The position numbers were made by a program, and so were the translations under genes. Under the pieces are notes generated by a model. The model did no database searches and had not been told where the DNA came from. It saw nothing but the letters and a program-made list of their open reading frames with translations. A stretch of 64,000 nt of DNA, taken from contig NZ_CP075339.1 of NCBI RefSeq assembly GCF_024399335.1, forward strand, positions 2,542,001 to 2,606,000. The letters are read 5' to 3'. Origin of the DNA: Leucobacter aridicollis (GTDB taxonomy: Bacteria > Actinomycetota > Actinomycetes > Actinomycetales > Microbacteriaceae). Shown here in pieces: positions 1 through 10,571 of this stretch; the first letter of the stretch is position 1, and each line of letters starts with the position of its first letter.

Positions 1-738
1 GCCCTCATCACGGGAGGCGGCTCGGGCATCGGGCTCGCGTGCGCACACGAGTTCGCGGCGCGCGGCGCACACATCACCATCGCCGACATCACGGCAGACG
101 CAGCAGACAACGCTGTCGCGCGCATCGTGGCGGCCGGCGGCTCGGCCGAGTCCTGGGTCGTGGATCTCGCCGATACTAGAGCGCTCGACGAACTCGAGCT
201 CGACGTTGACATCATCGTGAATAACGCTGGCGTGCAACGCGTGAGCCCGATTGAGGAGTTCGACCCGGAGGCCTTTCGCCTCATCCAGCGGCTTATGCTC
301 GAGGCGCCCTTCCTGCTCATCCGCGCCGCGCTTCCTGGAATGTACAGTCGCGGGTGGGGCCGCATCATCAATCTGTCGAGTGTGCACGGCCTGCGGGCGA
401 GCGCGTTCAAGTCTGCGTACGTCGCGGCCAAGCATGGCCTCGAGGGGCTGTCGAAGGTGACCGCGCTCGAGGGCGGACCGCACGGCGTGACGAGCAACTG
501 CGTCAATCCGGGCTATGTGCGCACTCCGCTCGTTGAACGGCAGATCGCCGATCAGGCGAAGGCGCACGGTATCCCCGAGAGCGAAGTCGTCGAGCGGATC
601 ATGCTCACCGAGAGCTCCGTGAAGCGGCTCGTCGAACCGGCGGAGGTCGCCTCGCTCGCCGGCTGGCTCGCTTCAGACATGTCTGGCATGGTGACGGGGG
701 CCTCCTACACCATGGATGGCGGCTGGAGCGCTCGATGA
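1..738 (+). CDS. 3-hydroxybutyrate dehydrogenase (SDR), 5' end cut by window
   Basis: The reading frame is open from base 1, so the true start lies outside the window. It encodes a short-chain dehydrogenase: the cofactor-binding GGGSGIG is at the very start, NNAG at about window residues 74-77, and the catalytic pair in SAYVAAKHG (Tyr about 140, Lys about 144, counted from base 1). The stretch VHGLRAS, followed by ALEGGPHGVTSNCVNPGYV, is typical of D-3-hydroxybutyrate dehydrogenases, which interconvert 3-hydroxybutyrate and acetoacetate with NAD. The C-terminal TMDGGWSAR is a normal SDR end, so only the N-terminus is missing. The stop overlaps the next start as ATGA, so the two genes are translationally coupled. 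Family is certain; substrate is by similarity. Confidence 0.85.
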   Translation, partial: ALITGGGSGIGLACAHEFAARGAHITIADITADAADNAVARIVAAGGSAESWVVDLADTRALDELELDVDIIVNNAGVQRVSPIEEFDPEAFRLIQRLMLEAPFLLIRAALPGMYSRGWGRIINLSSVHGLRASAFKSAYVAAKHGLEGLSKVTALEGGPHGVTSNCVNPGYVRTPLVERQIADQAKAHGIPESEVVERIMLTESSVKRLVEPAEVASLAGWLASDMSGMVTGASYTMDGGWSAR

Positions 739-1643
739 AGTCGCACAGCTACCGCACCGTCGACGTTCCCGTCAGCGGTGGGCTGCTGAGGGTCGGCGTC
801 TGGGATCCGGTGTCTCCCGCGGAAGGCGCGCCCACAGTGCTCGCCATTCACGGCGTCACTGCGTCTCATCTCGCCTGGCCATTTGTCGTTGGGGAGCTCC
901 CAGGGGTCAGGATCATCGCCCCCGACCTGCGAGGGCGCGGAGCGAGCAACACCGTCGACGGGCCCGCGGGAATGCACGCGCATGCAGCCGACCTCGTCGC
1001 CGTGCTCGACAACTTCGGGGAGCGCTCGGTACCGGTGTTCGGGCATTCGATGGGGGCGTTCGTCGCGGTCACCCTTGCCCATCTCGCACCCGAGCGGGTC
1101 TCTCGCCTCGTGCTCATCGACGGCGGTCTCCCGCTCGATACTCCAGCAGGGGTCAGCGCCGAGGCGCTCGTCCAGGCGATCCTCGGGCCGACGGCTGACC
1201 GCCTCTCGCGGCGATTCGCCGATGTTCCCGCATACCTCGACTTCTGGCGGGCGCACCCGGCGTTCGCACGCGACTGGAGCGGCGAACTCGAGGCGTATTT
1301 CGCCTACGACCTCGTACCGGCTGGCGACGGGCTTCGACCCGCGACAAGTCTCGCGACGACGACCGACGACACCGTCGACATGAACACGGGCTCGACGCTC
1401 GCCGACGCCCTCGCGGCACTGCCTGCGTTTTCTGGCCCTGTCGAGCTCATCACCGTGCCACGTGGGCTCCTCGACGAGCCACCTGGGCTCTACCCGCCTG
1501 CCCACCTCGCTACGCTGCTCAGCGCGCTACCTAACGTGAGGCACGTCGAACTCGAAGACCTCAACCACTACACGGTTGTCATGAGCGAGCGGGGGGCGCG
1601 GGCGCTCGCCCCGATCCTGCACGGCGAACTCTCCGCGCGCTGA
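735..1643 (+). CDS. alpha/beta hydrolase
   Basis: 302 residues, alpha/beta-hydrolase fold. Visible elements are the oxyanion HG motif (39-40), the nucleophile elbow GHSMG with Ser105, and a C-terminal catalytic His candidate at 278 (LEDLNHYTVV). There is no signal peptide, so it is cytoplasmic. The start overlaps the stop of the 3-hydroxybutyrate dehydrogenase gene (ATGA), which implies co-translation and suggests action on a related ester, for example a hydroxyacyl ester, lactone or oligomer. The sequence does not identify the substrate. A strong terminator follows directly. Confidence 0.85.
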   Translation: MKSHSYRTVDVPVSGGLLRVGVWDPVSPAEGAPTVLAIHGVTASHLAWPFVVGELPGVRIIAPDLRGRGASNTVDGPAGMHAHAADLVAVLDNFGERSVPVFGHSMGAFVAVTLAHLAPERVSRLVLIDGGLPLDTPAGVSAEALVQAILGPTADRLSRRFADVPAYLDFWRAHPAFARDWSGELEAYFAYDLVPAGDGLRPATSLATTTDDTVDMNTGSTLADALAALPAFSGPVELITVPRGLLDEPPGLYPPAHLATLLSALPNVRHVELEDLNHYTVVMSERGARALAPILHGELSAR

Positions 1644-1670
1644 GCGCGTGAATGGCCGGGCACATACGAC

Positions 1671-1715
1671 GAGAGGGCGGTGTGACGGGAACTATCCCTG
1701 TCACACCGCCCTCTC
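1671..1715. terminator. bidirectional terminator between hydrolase and pckG
   Basis: A 16-bp perfect stem (GAGAGGGCGGTGTGAC at 1671-1686 against its complement at 1700-1715), with further GGGA/TCCC pairing towards the loop. It lies between the convergent hydrolase and pckG stop codons and can serve both strands. Confidence 0.8.
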
Positions 1716-1745
1716 GCGTTGCGTTGGCCTGCTACGGGCGGGGTG

Positions 1746-3581
1746 CTACTTCCCGAGGCGCTCGCGCAGTGCGTTGAGCTCGGCAGTCAGCTCAGCGGGA
1801 AGGCGATCACCAAACTGGGCGAAGTACTCCTCAGTGAGGTCTGCCTCTGCGAGCCATGAGGTCGGGTCGATCGCGAAGATCTTGTCGAGATCCTTCTCGA
1901 CATCTTCGATACCTGTCAGGTTCAGCTCGCCCGGTGCGGGGATGGTTCCAACCGCGGTCTCGACGCCTGTGTGCTCGCCCTCAACGCGGCGAATCACCCA
2001 GTCAATGACACGGGAGTTGTCGCCGAAGCCAGGCCACATGAACTTGCCGTCTTCGTCCTTGCGGAACCAGTTGACCTGGAACATCTTCGGCGCGTTCTCG
2101 CCGAGCTGTTCCCCCATCTCGAGCCAGTGGCCCCAGTAGTCGGCCATGTTGTAGCCGCAGAACGGAAGCATCGCGAAGGGGTCGCGGCGGAGCTCACCGA
2201 CGGTGCCCTCCTGCGCGGCGGTCTTCTCCGACGAGATCGTCGCACCGACAAAGACGCCGTGGTTCCACGAGCGCGACTGCGCGACGAGCGGCACGTTTGT
2301 CGCGCGGCGGCCGCCGAACAGGATCGCGTCAAGCGGGACGCCGTCTTGCTCGTACCAGTCACGCGCGAGCGACGGGGTCTGCTGGATCGGCACGGTGAAG
2401 CGCGAGTTCGGGTGCGCTGCGGGGCGGCCGGACTCGGGTGTCCAGTCGTTACCCTGCCAGTCGATGAGGTGTTCGGGGACCGAATCGGTCATGCCCTCCC
2501 ACCACACGTCGCCGTTGTCGGTGAGCGCAACGTTCGTGAAGATCGTGTTTCCCCAGAGGGTTTCCATTGCGACGGGGTTCGTCGACTCGCCGGTGCCTGG
2601 AGCGACACCGAAGAAGCCAGCCTCGGGGTTGATCGCGTACAGGCGGCCGTCCTTACCCGGGCGGAGCCAGGCGATGTCGTCACCGATCGTCTCGACCTTC
2701 CAGCCGGGAATCGTCGGCTGGAGCATCGCGAGGTTGGTCTTGCCGCAGGCGGAGGGGAACGCAGCCGAGAGGTGGTAGTCCTTGCCGGTCTCGGTGTTCG
2801 TCAGCTTCAAGAGGAGCATGTGCTCGGCGAGCCAGCCCTCGTTCTTGCCCATGACGCTCGCAATGCGAAGCGCGAAGCACTTCTTCGAGAGCAGCGCGTT
2901 GCCGCCGTAGCCTGAGCCGTACGACCAGACCTCGAGCGTGTCAGGGAAGTGGGTGATGTACTTCGTATCGTTGCACGGCCACGCTGAATCCTCAGCGCCG
3001 TCCACGAGGGGCGCGCCGACCGAGTGCACCGTGCGCACCCACTCGCTACCGGGGGTAATGCCGTCGAGAGCCTGCTGGCCCATACGGGTCATGATGCGCA
3101 TGTTGAGCACAGCGTATGGCGAGTCGGTGATCTCGATACCGAGCTGCGTGATGGCGCCACCAACGGGGCCCATGGAGAACGGCACGACGTACATCGTGCG
3201 GCCGCGCATGGAGCCTGCAAAGAGGGGCATGAGCTCTGCGCGCATAGCGTCGGGAGCAACCCAGTTGTTCGTGGGCCCTGCGTCTGCCTCGTTCTCCGAG
3301 CAGATGAAGGTGCGGTCTTCAACGCGGGCGACGTCTGCGGGGTGCGAACGGGCGAGGAAGCTGCCCGGGCGGAGGTTCTTGTCGAGCGGAATCAGCGATC
3401 CCGCCTCAACCATCTCGCTGGTGATGCGGTTCCATTCGTCCTGCGAACCGTCGCACCAGAGAATCGAGTCAGGCTGCGTGAGCTCCGCAACCTCAGTGAC
3501 CCACTGCAGAACCTCTGCGTTGTCGGTCGTGGCGGTCTCGCGAACGAGATCAGTGATCGAAGCGAGAGTAGCGTTACTCAT
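1746..3581 (-). CDS. pckG: phosphoenolpyruvate carboxykinase (GTP)
   Basis: 611 residues, the normal length for GTP-dependent PEPCK, which converts oxaloacetate and GTP to PEP, CO2 and GDP as the first committed step of gluconeogenesis. The P-loop/active-site motif FPSACGKTN is at 275-283 with the reactive Cys279 and Lys281, and GDDIAWL follows. A good ribosome site (AAGGAGA) precedes the ATG. It is divergent from a RamB/PrpR-like regulator across about 120 bp holding an inverted repeat, so regulation by that protein is likely, consistent with growth on acetate or other C2 substrates. Soluble cytoplasmic enzyme; assignment is firm. Confidence 0.97.
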   Translation of the reverse strand: MSNATLASITDLVRETATTDNAEVLQWVTEVAELTQPDSILWCDGSQDEWNRITSEMVEAGSLIPLDKNLRPGSFLARSHPADVARVEDRTFICSENEADAGPTNNWVAPDAMRAELMPLFAGSMRGRTMYVVPFSMGPVGGAITQLGIEITDSPYAVLNMRIMTRMGQQALDGITPGSEWVRTVHSVGAPLVDGAEDSAWPCNDTKYITHFPDTLEVWSYGSGYGGNALLSKKCFALRIASVMGKNEGWLAEHMLLLKLTNTETGKDYHLSAAFPSACGKTNLAMLQPTIPGWKVETIGDDIAWLRPGKDGRLYAINPEAGFFGVAPGTGESTNPVAMETLWGNTIFTNVALTDNGDVWWEGMTDSVPEHLIDWQGNDWTPESGRPAAHPNSRFTVPIQQTPSLARDWYEQDGVPLDAILFGGRRATNVPLVAQSRSWNHGVFVGATISSEKTAAQEGTVGELRRDPFAMLPFCGYNMADYWGHWLEMGEQLGENAPKMFQVNWFRKDEDGKFMWPGFGDNSRVIDWVIRRVEGEHTGVETAVGTIPAPGELNLTGIEDVEKDLDKIFAIDPTSWLAEADLTEEYFAQFGDRLPAELTAELNALRERLGK

Positions 3582-3684
3582 ACCGTCGAGTCTCCTTGGG
3601 GTTTCGTCGAACCGGGCTGTATTTCTATTCTCGTGGGCTCCGTAACCTCTCGTTCACCAAAACGGCTGTCAAATTTTCAGCTTT

Positions 3685-3699
3685 TTGACATATAGTCAA
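3685..3699. promoter_or_regulatory. TTGAC-N5-GTCAA inverted repeat, candidate operator
   Basis: A perfect 5-bp inverted repeat (TTGAC/GTCAA, 5-bp spacer) ends 3 bp before the regulator ATG at 3703 and lies in the region shared with divergent pckG. Its position suits autorepression by the ScfR-family protein. A TTG inside it could be read as an in-frame start, but ATG 3703 fits the family N-terminus better. Confidence 0.45.
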
Positions 3700-3702
3700 C
3701 TT

Positions 3703-5172
3703 ATGAGCCCACAACTCACTCCTTCGTTGAGCGCAGCCACAGTCGACCGCCTCGTCCTCGGCAAGCGCCTCAGGCACTACCGCAACCAGGCAGGTCTCAC
3801 CCTCGAGCAACTCGGCAGCCGCGTCGGCGTCGTCCCCAGCCAGCTCTCACTCGTCGAAAACGGCAAGCGAGAGCCAAAGCTCACACTCATCCAGGCAATC
3901 GCGCGCGAGCTCGCGATCGATCCTGGCGAACTCCTCAGCGAGGAGGCGCCAGACAAGCGCAGCGAGCTCGAGATCGAGCTCGAACGAGCCCAAAGCACGC
4001 TTGGCTACGAGCAGCTCGGGCTCCCCCGGATCCGGACCCCGCGCTCACTGAGCGACGACACCCTCGAGGCACTCATCGGCCTCCATCGAGAGCTGGCCAG
4101 GAGAACCCGCGCCGCAGAGACAACCTCAGAAGAGGCGCGGCGAGCGAACACCATGATTCGATTGCAAATGCAGGCGCGCGACAATTACCTGCCCGACATC
4201 GAGCTCATCGCGTCAGACCTGATGCGCCGCATCGGACACACTGTCGGCGCCGTCACCCACCGCGACGTCGCGATGCTTGCTGAGATGCTCGGCTTCACCC
4301 TCATCTTCGTCGACGACCTTCCCCCCAACACCCGGAGCATCACCGACCTCGAGAACGGGCGCATCTATCTGCCGCCCACGTCGATCCCTGGCGGCCACGG
4401 CCTGCGCTCGCTCGCTCTCCAAGCGATGGGACACCGCGTGCTCGGGCACTCCGAGCCCAAGAGCTACGCGCAGTTCCTCGAGCAGCGACTCCAAATCAAC
4501 TACTTTGCCGCAGCCTGCCTCCTCCCCGAGGCGCGCGCCGTTGACTACCTGCAGCAAGCGAAACGCAACCGCAACCTCGCAATCGAAGACTTTCGCGACG
4601 CGTTCGGCGTCACGCACGAGGCGGCAGCGCACAGGTTCACCAACCTTGCGACGCGGCACCTCGACCTCCGGGTGCATCACTACCGCACCGACGGCGCCGG
4701 CGCTCTCGTACGCGGGTACGAAAACGACGGCAAGCCCTTCCCCACCGACGAGGGCGGCGCAATTGAAGGCGAGCTTTTGTGTGCGAAGTGGGGCGGGCGC
4801 ACCGCGTTTCATCGCCAGAACCGCACGAGCGAGTTCTACCAGTTCACCGACACCCCGAACGGCACCTACTGGACAAGCGTGCAGACAGGCGACGCAGAGC
4901 AGGGTCCGTTCGCAATCGCCTGTGGCGTCCAGTTCGACGACGCCCGCTGGTTCCGCGGCCGCGACACGCAGGTGCGCAAGCGCTCAACATGCCCCGACAC
5001 CGCATGCTGCCGCACAGCTTCCCCGACGCTCCGAGAGCGCTGGGAGGGCAAAGCGTGGCCGAGCGCGCGCATGCACCAACACGTGCTGACGCCCCTGCCA
5101 ACCGGCACGTTCCCAGGCGTCGATGACACTTCCATGTACGAGTTCTTGTCGAAGCACGCACCCGAGATCTAG
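3703..5172 (+). CDS. ScfR-family transcriptional regulator (RamB/PrpR-like)
   Basis: 489 residues, very close to actinobacterial RamB and PrpR. An XRE-type helix-turn-helix occupies about 18-75 (KRLRHYRNQAGLTLEQLG, then QLSLVENGKREP). The middle has an IrrE-like region with a degenerate GHRVLGH instead of HExxH. The C-terminal DUF2083 region contains C430-x4-C435-C436 and C407; cysteines there ligate a 4Fe-4S cluster in M. tuberculosis PrpR (family knowledge). Members control acetate, propionate and glyoxylate metabolism in response to acyl-CoA or redox state. Being divergent from pckG, control of gluconeogenesis is the natural inference. ATG 3703 was chosen over TTG 3685 because the latter lies in the inverted repeat. 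Confidence 0.88.
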   Translation: MSPQLTPSLSAATVDRLVLGKRLRHYRNQAGLTLEQLGSRVGVVPSQLSLVENGKREPKLTLIQAIARELAIDPGELLSEEAPDKRSELEIELERAQSTLGYEQLGLPRIRTPRSLSDDTLEALIGLHRELARRTRAAETTSEEARRANTMIRLQMQARDNYLPDIELIASDLMRRIGHTVGAVTHRDVAMLAEMLGFTLIFVDDLPPNTRSITDLENGRIYLPPTSIPGGHGLRSLALQAMGHRVLGHSEPKSYAQFLEQRLQINYFAAACLLPEARAVDYLQQAKRNRNLAIEDFRDAFGVTHEAAAHRFTNLATRHLDLRVHHYRTDGAGALVRGYENDGKPFPTDEGGAIEGELLCAKWGGRTAFHRQNRTSEFYQFTDTPNGTYWTSVQTGDAEQGPFAIACGVQFDDARWFRGRDTQVRKRSTCPDTACCRTASPTLRERWEGKAWPSARMHQHVLTPLPTGTFPGVDDTSMYEFLSKHAPEI

Positions 5173-5244
5173 GGGCCTCGCGCAGCCGCGCTCGGCGACG
5201 TCGCAGGACGTGAATGCCGGAGGAGTTCCGGCCTCCTACAACGT

Positions 5245-5280
5245 GAAAGGCCACAAACCCCGAGGGGTTCGTGGCCTTTC
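5245..5280. terminator. bidirectional terminator between regulator and ndh
   Basis: Stem GAAAGGCCAC (5245-5254) pairs with 5271-5280 and is extended by AACCCC/GGGGTT around a GA loop, making about 16 bp with one mismatch. It sits between convergent stop codons. A second weaker GCCGGA/TCCGGC hairpin lies just upstream near 5217. Confidence 0.8.
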
Positions 5281-5310
5281 GCGTAGTTTGCTACTCAGTA
5301 GCGTCTCAGG

Positions 5311-6651
5311 CTAGTCCGCGGCGGGACGTGGGCGCGACGCGAACTCTTCGAAGATCGCACGCGGCTCGGTCACAGCCTCGATGTTGACGATGTCACGACC
5401 GAGGAAGAAGTGCCCAACCCAGCCGCCGAACACGCGCCACTTACGCTCCCATGTGGGGATCGCAAGGCCGTGGTAGAAACGGTGCGCCAGCCACGCAATG
5501 TAGCCCTTGAGCGTGAAGTTGCCCGAGCGGAACACGCCGGTGTTCATGCCGAGGCCAGCAACCGCGCCCTGGTTCTTGTGGTTGTACTCGACGACGCCCT
5601 CGCCACGCAGCGACGCGACGATGTTCTTCGCGAGCAGACGGCCCTGGCGCACGGCGTGCTGTGCGTTGGGAACGCAGAAGCCGCCAGGGCCGGGGGTCGA
5701 GGAAATGTCGGGAACCTGCGAGGTGTCGCCCGCGGTCCAGGCGCCCTCGACGATCTCGCCCTCTTCGGTTGCGACGCGCAGCGACGGCGTACCGACGACG
5801 TGGCCACGTGCACCAATCGGGAGGTCGGTTCCGCGGAGGAACGGACGGGGCATAACGCCAGCGGTCCAGACGATGAGGTCTGACTCGTACTTCTCGCCGG
5901 TCGACAGCTCGATGTTGCCGCCCTCTGCAGAGGAAAGCTGCGTGTCGAGGTGGATGTTCACGCCGCGACGGGTCTGGTCCTTGACCACCCAGTCAGCGAG
6001 GCCCTCGGTGACCTCGGGCATGATGCGGCCCATGGCCTCAACGAGGTGGAACTTCGTCTCGTCGAACGTGATCTCAGGGTAGCGGCGAAGCAGCGCGGTC
6101 GCGAACGAGCGCAGCTCGGCCACCGACTCGATGCCAGCGAAGCCACCACCGACGACGGTGACGGTGAGCAGGCGGGCGCGCTCAGCCGAGTCCTTCGGCA
6201 GCGACGCGGCGCGCTCGAAGTTACCAACCATGCGGTCGCGGATCGCGACTGCTTCTTCGATCGTCTTCATGCCGATGGCGCGGTCAGCGATGCCCGGAAT
6301 CGGGAACGTGCGCGATACCGAACCGGTGGTGATGACGATCTGGTCGTACTCGAAGTCGTACGCCTCGCCGGTGTTCGGCGTGATCGTTGCGGTCTTAGTA
6401 GCGTGCGAGATGCCTGTGACCTTGCCCGCGACGTTCACGGTCTTCTTGAGGTGACGGCGACGCGCCACAACCGCGTGGCGGGGCTCGATCGAGCCGGCAG
6501 CAACCTCGGGAAGGAACGGCAGGTATGCCATGTACGGAAGCGGGTCAACGATGGTGACCTCGGCTTCGCCAGCACGAAGAAGCTTCTCGAGCTTCCATGC
6601 GGTGTAGAAGCCGGCGTAGCCGCCGCCAACGATCAGAATCTTCTTCGCCAC
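5311..6651 (-). CDS. ndh: type II NADH dehydrogenase (NDH-2)
   Basis: 446 residues from a GTG start at 6651, preceded by AAGGAG; the frame is open further upstream but the FAD-binding GGGYAG at 9-14 fixes the real start. It contains a second dinucleotide motif (VVGGGFAGIES) for NADH and an amphipathic C-terminus with aromatic residues (YIAWLAHRFYHG), as in membrane-associated non-proton-pumping NDH-2. It oxidises NADH and reduces menaquinone at the inner face of the membrane. The 209-bp region upstream holds two copies of CAAATTTGC, possible regulatory sites. It is monocistronic, with a terminator downstream. Confidence 0.93.
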   Translation of the reverse strand: MAKKILIVGGGYAGFYTAWKLEKLLRAGEAEVTIVDPLPYMAYLPFLPEVAAGSIEPRHAVVARRRHLKKTVNVAGKVTGISHATKTATITPNTGEAYDFEYDQIVITTGSVSRTFPIPGIADRAIGMKTIEEAVAIRDRMVGNFERAASLPKDSAERARLLTVTVVGGGFAGIESVAELRSFATALLRRYPEITFDETKFHLVEAMGRIMPEVTEGLADWVVKDQTRRGVNIHLDTQLSSAEGGNIELSTGEKYESDLIVWTAGVMPRPFLRGTDLPIGARGHVVGTPSLRVATEEGEIVEGAWTAGDTSQVPDISSTPGPGGFCVPNAQHAVRQGRLLAKNIVASLRGEGVVEYNHKNQGAVAGLGMNTGVFRSGNFTLKGYIAWLAHRFYHGLAIPTWERKWRVFGGWVGHFFLGRDIVNIEAVTEPRAIFEEFASRPRPAAD

Positions 6652-6671
6652 GAAGCGATCTCCTTGATGAT

Positions 6672-6775
6672 CAAATTTGCACAAAATGCAGGCTGCAAGG
6701 TGCGCCCGCTTGTTTGCGCGGGAAGCCAGCTGGGCAAGATTCACCCAACCCGAACCACTTTACCTGCAAATTTGC
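6672..6775. promoter_or_regulatory. paired CAAATTTGC motifs upstream of ndh
   Basis: CAAATTTGC occurs at 6672-6680 and again at 6767-6775, the latter as a full palindrome GCAAATTTGC (6766-6775). AT-rich words like this are rare here. A related TCAAATTTTC lies at 3669-3678 in the pckG-regulator intergenic region. The rest of the 209-bp gap shows no gene. Confidence 0.35.
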
Positions 6776-6860
6776 TGCAGATCGTCACAAACAGCGAGAC
6801 GGCGCAATCAAACCGATGATTATTCGCTACCTGGGCCAGAATTCCGCATCAAATGCGCGG

Positions 6861-7343
6861 CTAGGCGCTCCAGCCTGAACGCTCAAGCGCCAAGTCGCCA
6901 ATCGGGTTCACCCCGGGCCCGGCTGCGAGCGAGTGACCGATCAGCGCGTGCAGGCACTTGACCCGGGTCGGCATTCCGCCAGCACTGATCCCTGCAAGCT
7001 CCGGGACCTCGCCAATCGCATCGCGATCCGCAATGTACTGCATGTGAGCCCGCTCGTAGGCGGCACGCAACTCTTCGTCATCGGCGAGCATCTCGTTGAA
7101 CTCAACCATCATGCCGGCGGCCTCGAGCCGCGACGCGGCGGCCACGACCTCGGGATGCGACAGGTAGTAGAAGGTTGGGAACGGCGAGCCGTCTGGCAGG
7201 CGCGGCGATGTCGCCACGACGGTCGGGCTCCCGTCAGCGGCGCGGGCAGCGATACCGACAACGCCACGAGCCTCGCGTCCAAGCTGTTCACTCACCGCCG
7301 CGATGTCTGCTGCTGTCGGTTCGGGGAATGGGGGCCGGCTCAC
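6861..7343 (-). CDS. DUF501 family protein
   Basis: 160 residues, matching the small actinobacterial DUF501 family in length and in conserved blocks (VVATSPRLPDGSPFPTFYYLSHP in two halves, and MPTRVKCLHALIGHSLA). No transmembrane segment or signal peptide is visible. Its start overlaps the divIC stop, so it is the last gene of the eno-divIC-DUF501 unit. This order next to a divisome gene is common in actinobacteria. The biochemical role of the family is unknown; the conserved KCLHALxGH block with Cys and two His could bind metal, which is speculation. Confidence 0.85.
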   Translation of the reverse strand: MSRPPFPEPTAADIAAVSEQLGREARGVVGIAARAADGSPTVVATSPRLPDGSPFPTFYYLSHPEVVAAASRLEAAGMMVEFNEMLADDEELRAAYERAHMQYIADRDAIGEVPELAGISAGGMPTRVKCLHALIGHSLAAGPGVNPIGDLALERSGWSA

Positions 7344-7801
7344 TTGCTACTCCTTGCGACTTCTTCTTCAGATGGGGTGTCGGGCACCGCGGTACCCGAG
7401 GCGATAACCGAGCCAAGAAGATCCTTCGCCCAGTTCCGCTCGACCTGCGTGAGGTCGGCGCTCGTTTCTTCGTCTGACTCGACGGGCAGCACGACATCGG
7501 AAATGATACTGAGCTGCGTCTCGCCTGGAAGCACGTACGACAGCCTGTCACGGGCTTGGGCCCGCACGTACGACGGATCCTTCCAGCGTGTGCGCTCGGC
7601 ATCGATCGCTTCCACGGCTTCGCGGTGCTGCCGCACGCTCTCTCGCAGCTGCGCGATCTCGCGTTGCTGCTGCACGTACGTCGAAATATTTGGGCTGAGG
7701 ATCAGCGCCCCGGCAATCACCGAGACAACAACGACAACGGTGAAGACGCTGAAGCGCAGACTTGCGACCCACGCCGCAATGTCTGCGCCCCAGTTCTTCA
7801 C
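7340..7801 (-). CDS. septum formation initiator protein (FtsB/DivIC family)
   Basis: 153 residues with one transmembrane helix near residues 16-38 (FSVFTVVVVVSVIAGALIL), followed by a coiled coil of about 40 residues rich in Q, R and E, and then the typical DPSYVRAQARDRLSYVLPGE segment of DivIC/FtsB. It is a bitopic divisome protein expected to pair with FtsL and FtsQ at the septum. It lies 27 bp downstream of eno and overlaps the DUF501 gene by ATGA, an arrangement conserved in Gram-positive bacteria. The C-terminal 40 residues are acidic and low in complexity. Confidence 0.9.
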   Translation of the reverse strand: MKNWGADIAAWVASLRFSVFTVVVVVSVIAGALILSPNISTYVQQQREIAQLRESVRQHREAVEAIDAERTRWKDPSYVRAQARDRLSYVLPGETQLSIISDVVLPVESDEETSADLTQVERNWAKDLLGSVIASGTAVPDTPSEEEVARSSK

Positions 7802-7828
7802 CGTGTGCTCCCCGGATTAGACGAGAAA

Positions 7829-9196
<1,368 letters not shown>

Positions 9197-9204
9197 TCAG
9201 GCCA

Positions 9205-10500
9205 TTACTCGCCGAGTTCGCGCCACGACAGGGACGCCGCGTCGCGATCGCCCGGGCGCACGTTGGCGAATCGGGTGAAGCCCTCGGCCTCGAGTCGTGC
9301 AAGCAGCGTCTTCATGTTCTTCTGGCGCTTCTCGAGTCGCACGCGCAACCCGTCGGCGACGAGGGCGCGCTTGAGCACCATGAGATCGTCGAGCGGTGTT
9401 TCTTGGTCTGCGACGAGCGCGACCGCTGCCGGCCCCGCGTTCGCGTCGAGCTCGATGAGGTCGACAACGCGTTCGAACCCGATAGAGAAACCGACGGCCG
9501 GCACGTCCTGTCCAAGGAAACGACCGATCATGCCGTCGTAGCGGCCACCGCCGCCAACCGACGACCCGGATCCAGGATGCGCGATCTCGAAGATTGTGCC
9601 CGTGTAATACCCCATGCCGCGCACGAGGGTCGGATCGAAACGAATCTCGACGCCTTCGGGGAGTCCCCCTGCAAGCGCCTCACCGAGAGTGACGAGGCTC
9701 GCAACGCCGTCCTCCGCGGCTCCAGTAGGCAGCACCGCCGCGATCGCCTCGCGTGTGACAGGGATGCCCGCGGCGAGCGCCTCGTCGACGCCTGCGAGGA
9801 TTCCGCGCATCGCCTCGGCCGCAGCTTCGTTCGTCTCAGCAAGCTCAGCGGTGACGCCTTCGACGCCGATCTTGTCGAGCTTGTCGACGGTGATGAGCGC
9901 CCCAGCCTGCTCCTCAGGAGCGAAACCGCAGTGGTCGAGCAGGCCGAAGAGGATCCGTCTGTCGTTCACGCGAATCACACAGTCCTTGAGCCCGAGCTGC
10001 GCGAGCACCTGCGACGTCGCAGTGATGAGCTCAATCTCGGCAATCACCCCCGACTCTCCGATGATGTCGATGTCTGCCTGAACGAACTGGCGATAGCGCC
10101 CCTTCTGTGGGCGCTCTGCACGCCACACGGGGGCGATCTGGATCGATCTGAACACCGGCGGCAGCTCTGCTCTATGCGAGGCGTAGAAGCGCGCGAGCGG
10201 CACGGTGAGGTCGAAGCGCAGCCCGAGGTCAGCGAGCTGTTCTGGGTCGCCCGCCTCGGCCGCTGCGGCGAGCGCCTCGGGCTTGATCCCACGTTTCAGG
10301 ATCGAGAAACTCAGCTTTTCGTTGTCGCCGCCAAGCCCCGAGTGGAGTCGCGCGTGGTCTTCGACAACGGGTGTCTCGATCTCGTCAAAGCCGTGCGAGC
10401 GGTAGACGCCGCGGATGATGCCGAGGGCGTGCTCCCGGCGGGCTTTGTCGGCTGGCAGAAAGTCGCGCATGCCGCGCGGCGGGTTCACTGGGTTAGCCAT
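9205..10500 (-). CDS. hisS: histidyl-tRNA synthetase
   Basis: 431 residues from ATG 10500 (MANPVNPPRGMRDFLP), a class II aminoacyl-tRNA synthetase charging tRNA-His. Motif 2 is seen in APVWRAERPQKGRYRQF, the HisRS-specific block as GGGGRYDGMI, and motif 3 in VGFSIGFERV. The open frame runs 22 codons further upstream, but GGAAGA sits 9 nt before ATG 10500 and directly abuts the alternative ATG at 10509, so 10500 is preferred. It lies upstream of eno with about 95 bp between. Confidence 0.96.
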   Translation of the reverse strand: MANPVNPPRGMRDFLPADKARREHALGIIRGVYRSHGFDEIETPVVEDHARLHSGLGGDNEKLSFSILKRGIKPEALAAAAEAGDPEQLADLGLRFDLTVPLARFYASHRAELPPVFRSIQIAPVWRAERPQKGRYRQFVQADIDIIGESGVIAEIELITATSQVLAQLGLKDCVIRVNDRRILFGLLDHCGFAPEEQAGALITVDKLDKIGVEGVTAELAETNEAAAEAMRGILAGVDEALAAGIPVTREAIAAVLPTGAAEDGVASLVTLGEALAGGLPEGVEIRFDPTLVRGMGYYTGTIFEIAHPGSGSSVGGGGRYDGMIGRFLGQDVPAVGFSIGFERVVDLIELDANAGPAAVALVADQETPLDDLMVLKRALVADGLRVRLEKRQKNMKTLLARLEAEGFTRFANVRPGDRDAASLSWRELGE

Positions 10501-10571
10501 GGGTCCCATTCTTCCATGTCGGAGAGCAACACCGGACCGTCGGGGGCGCGGGAAGCTGGCGCGCACACACG

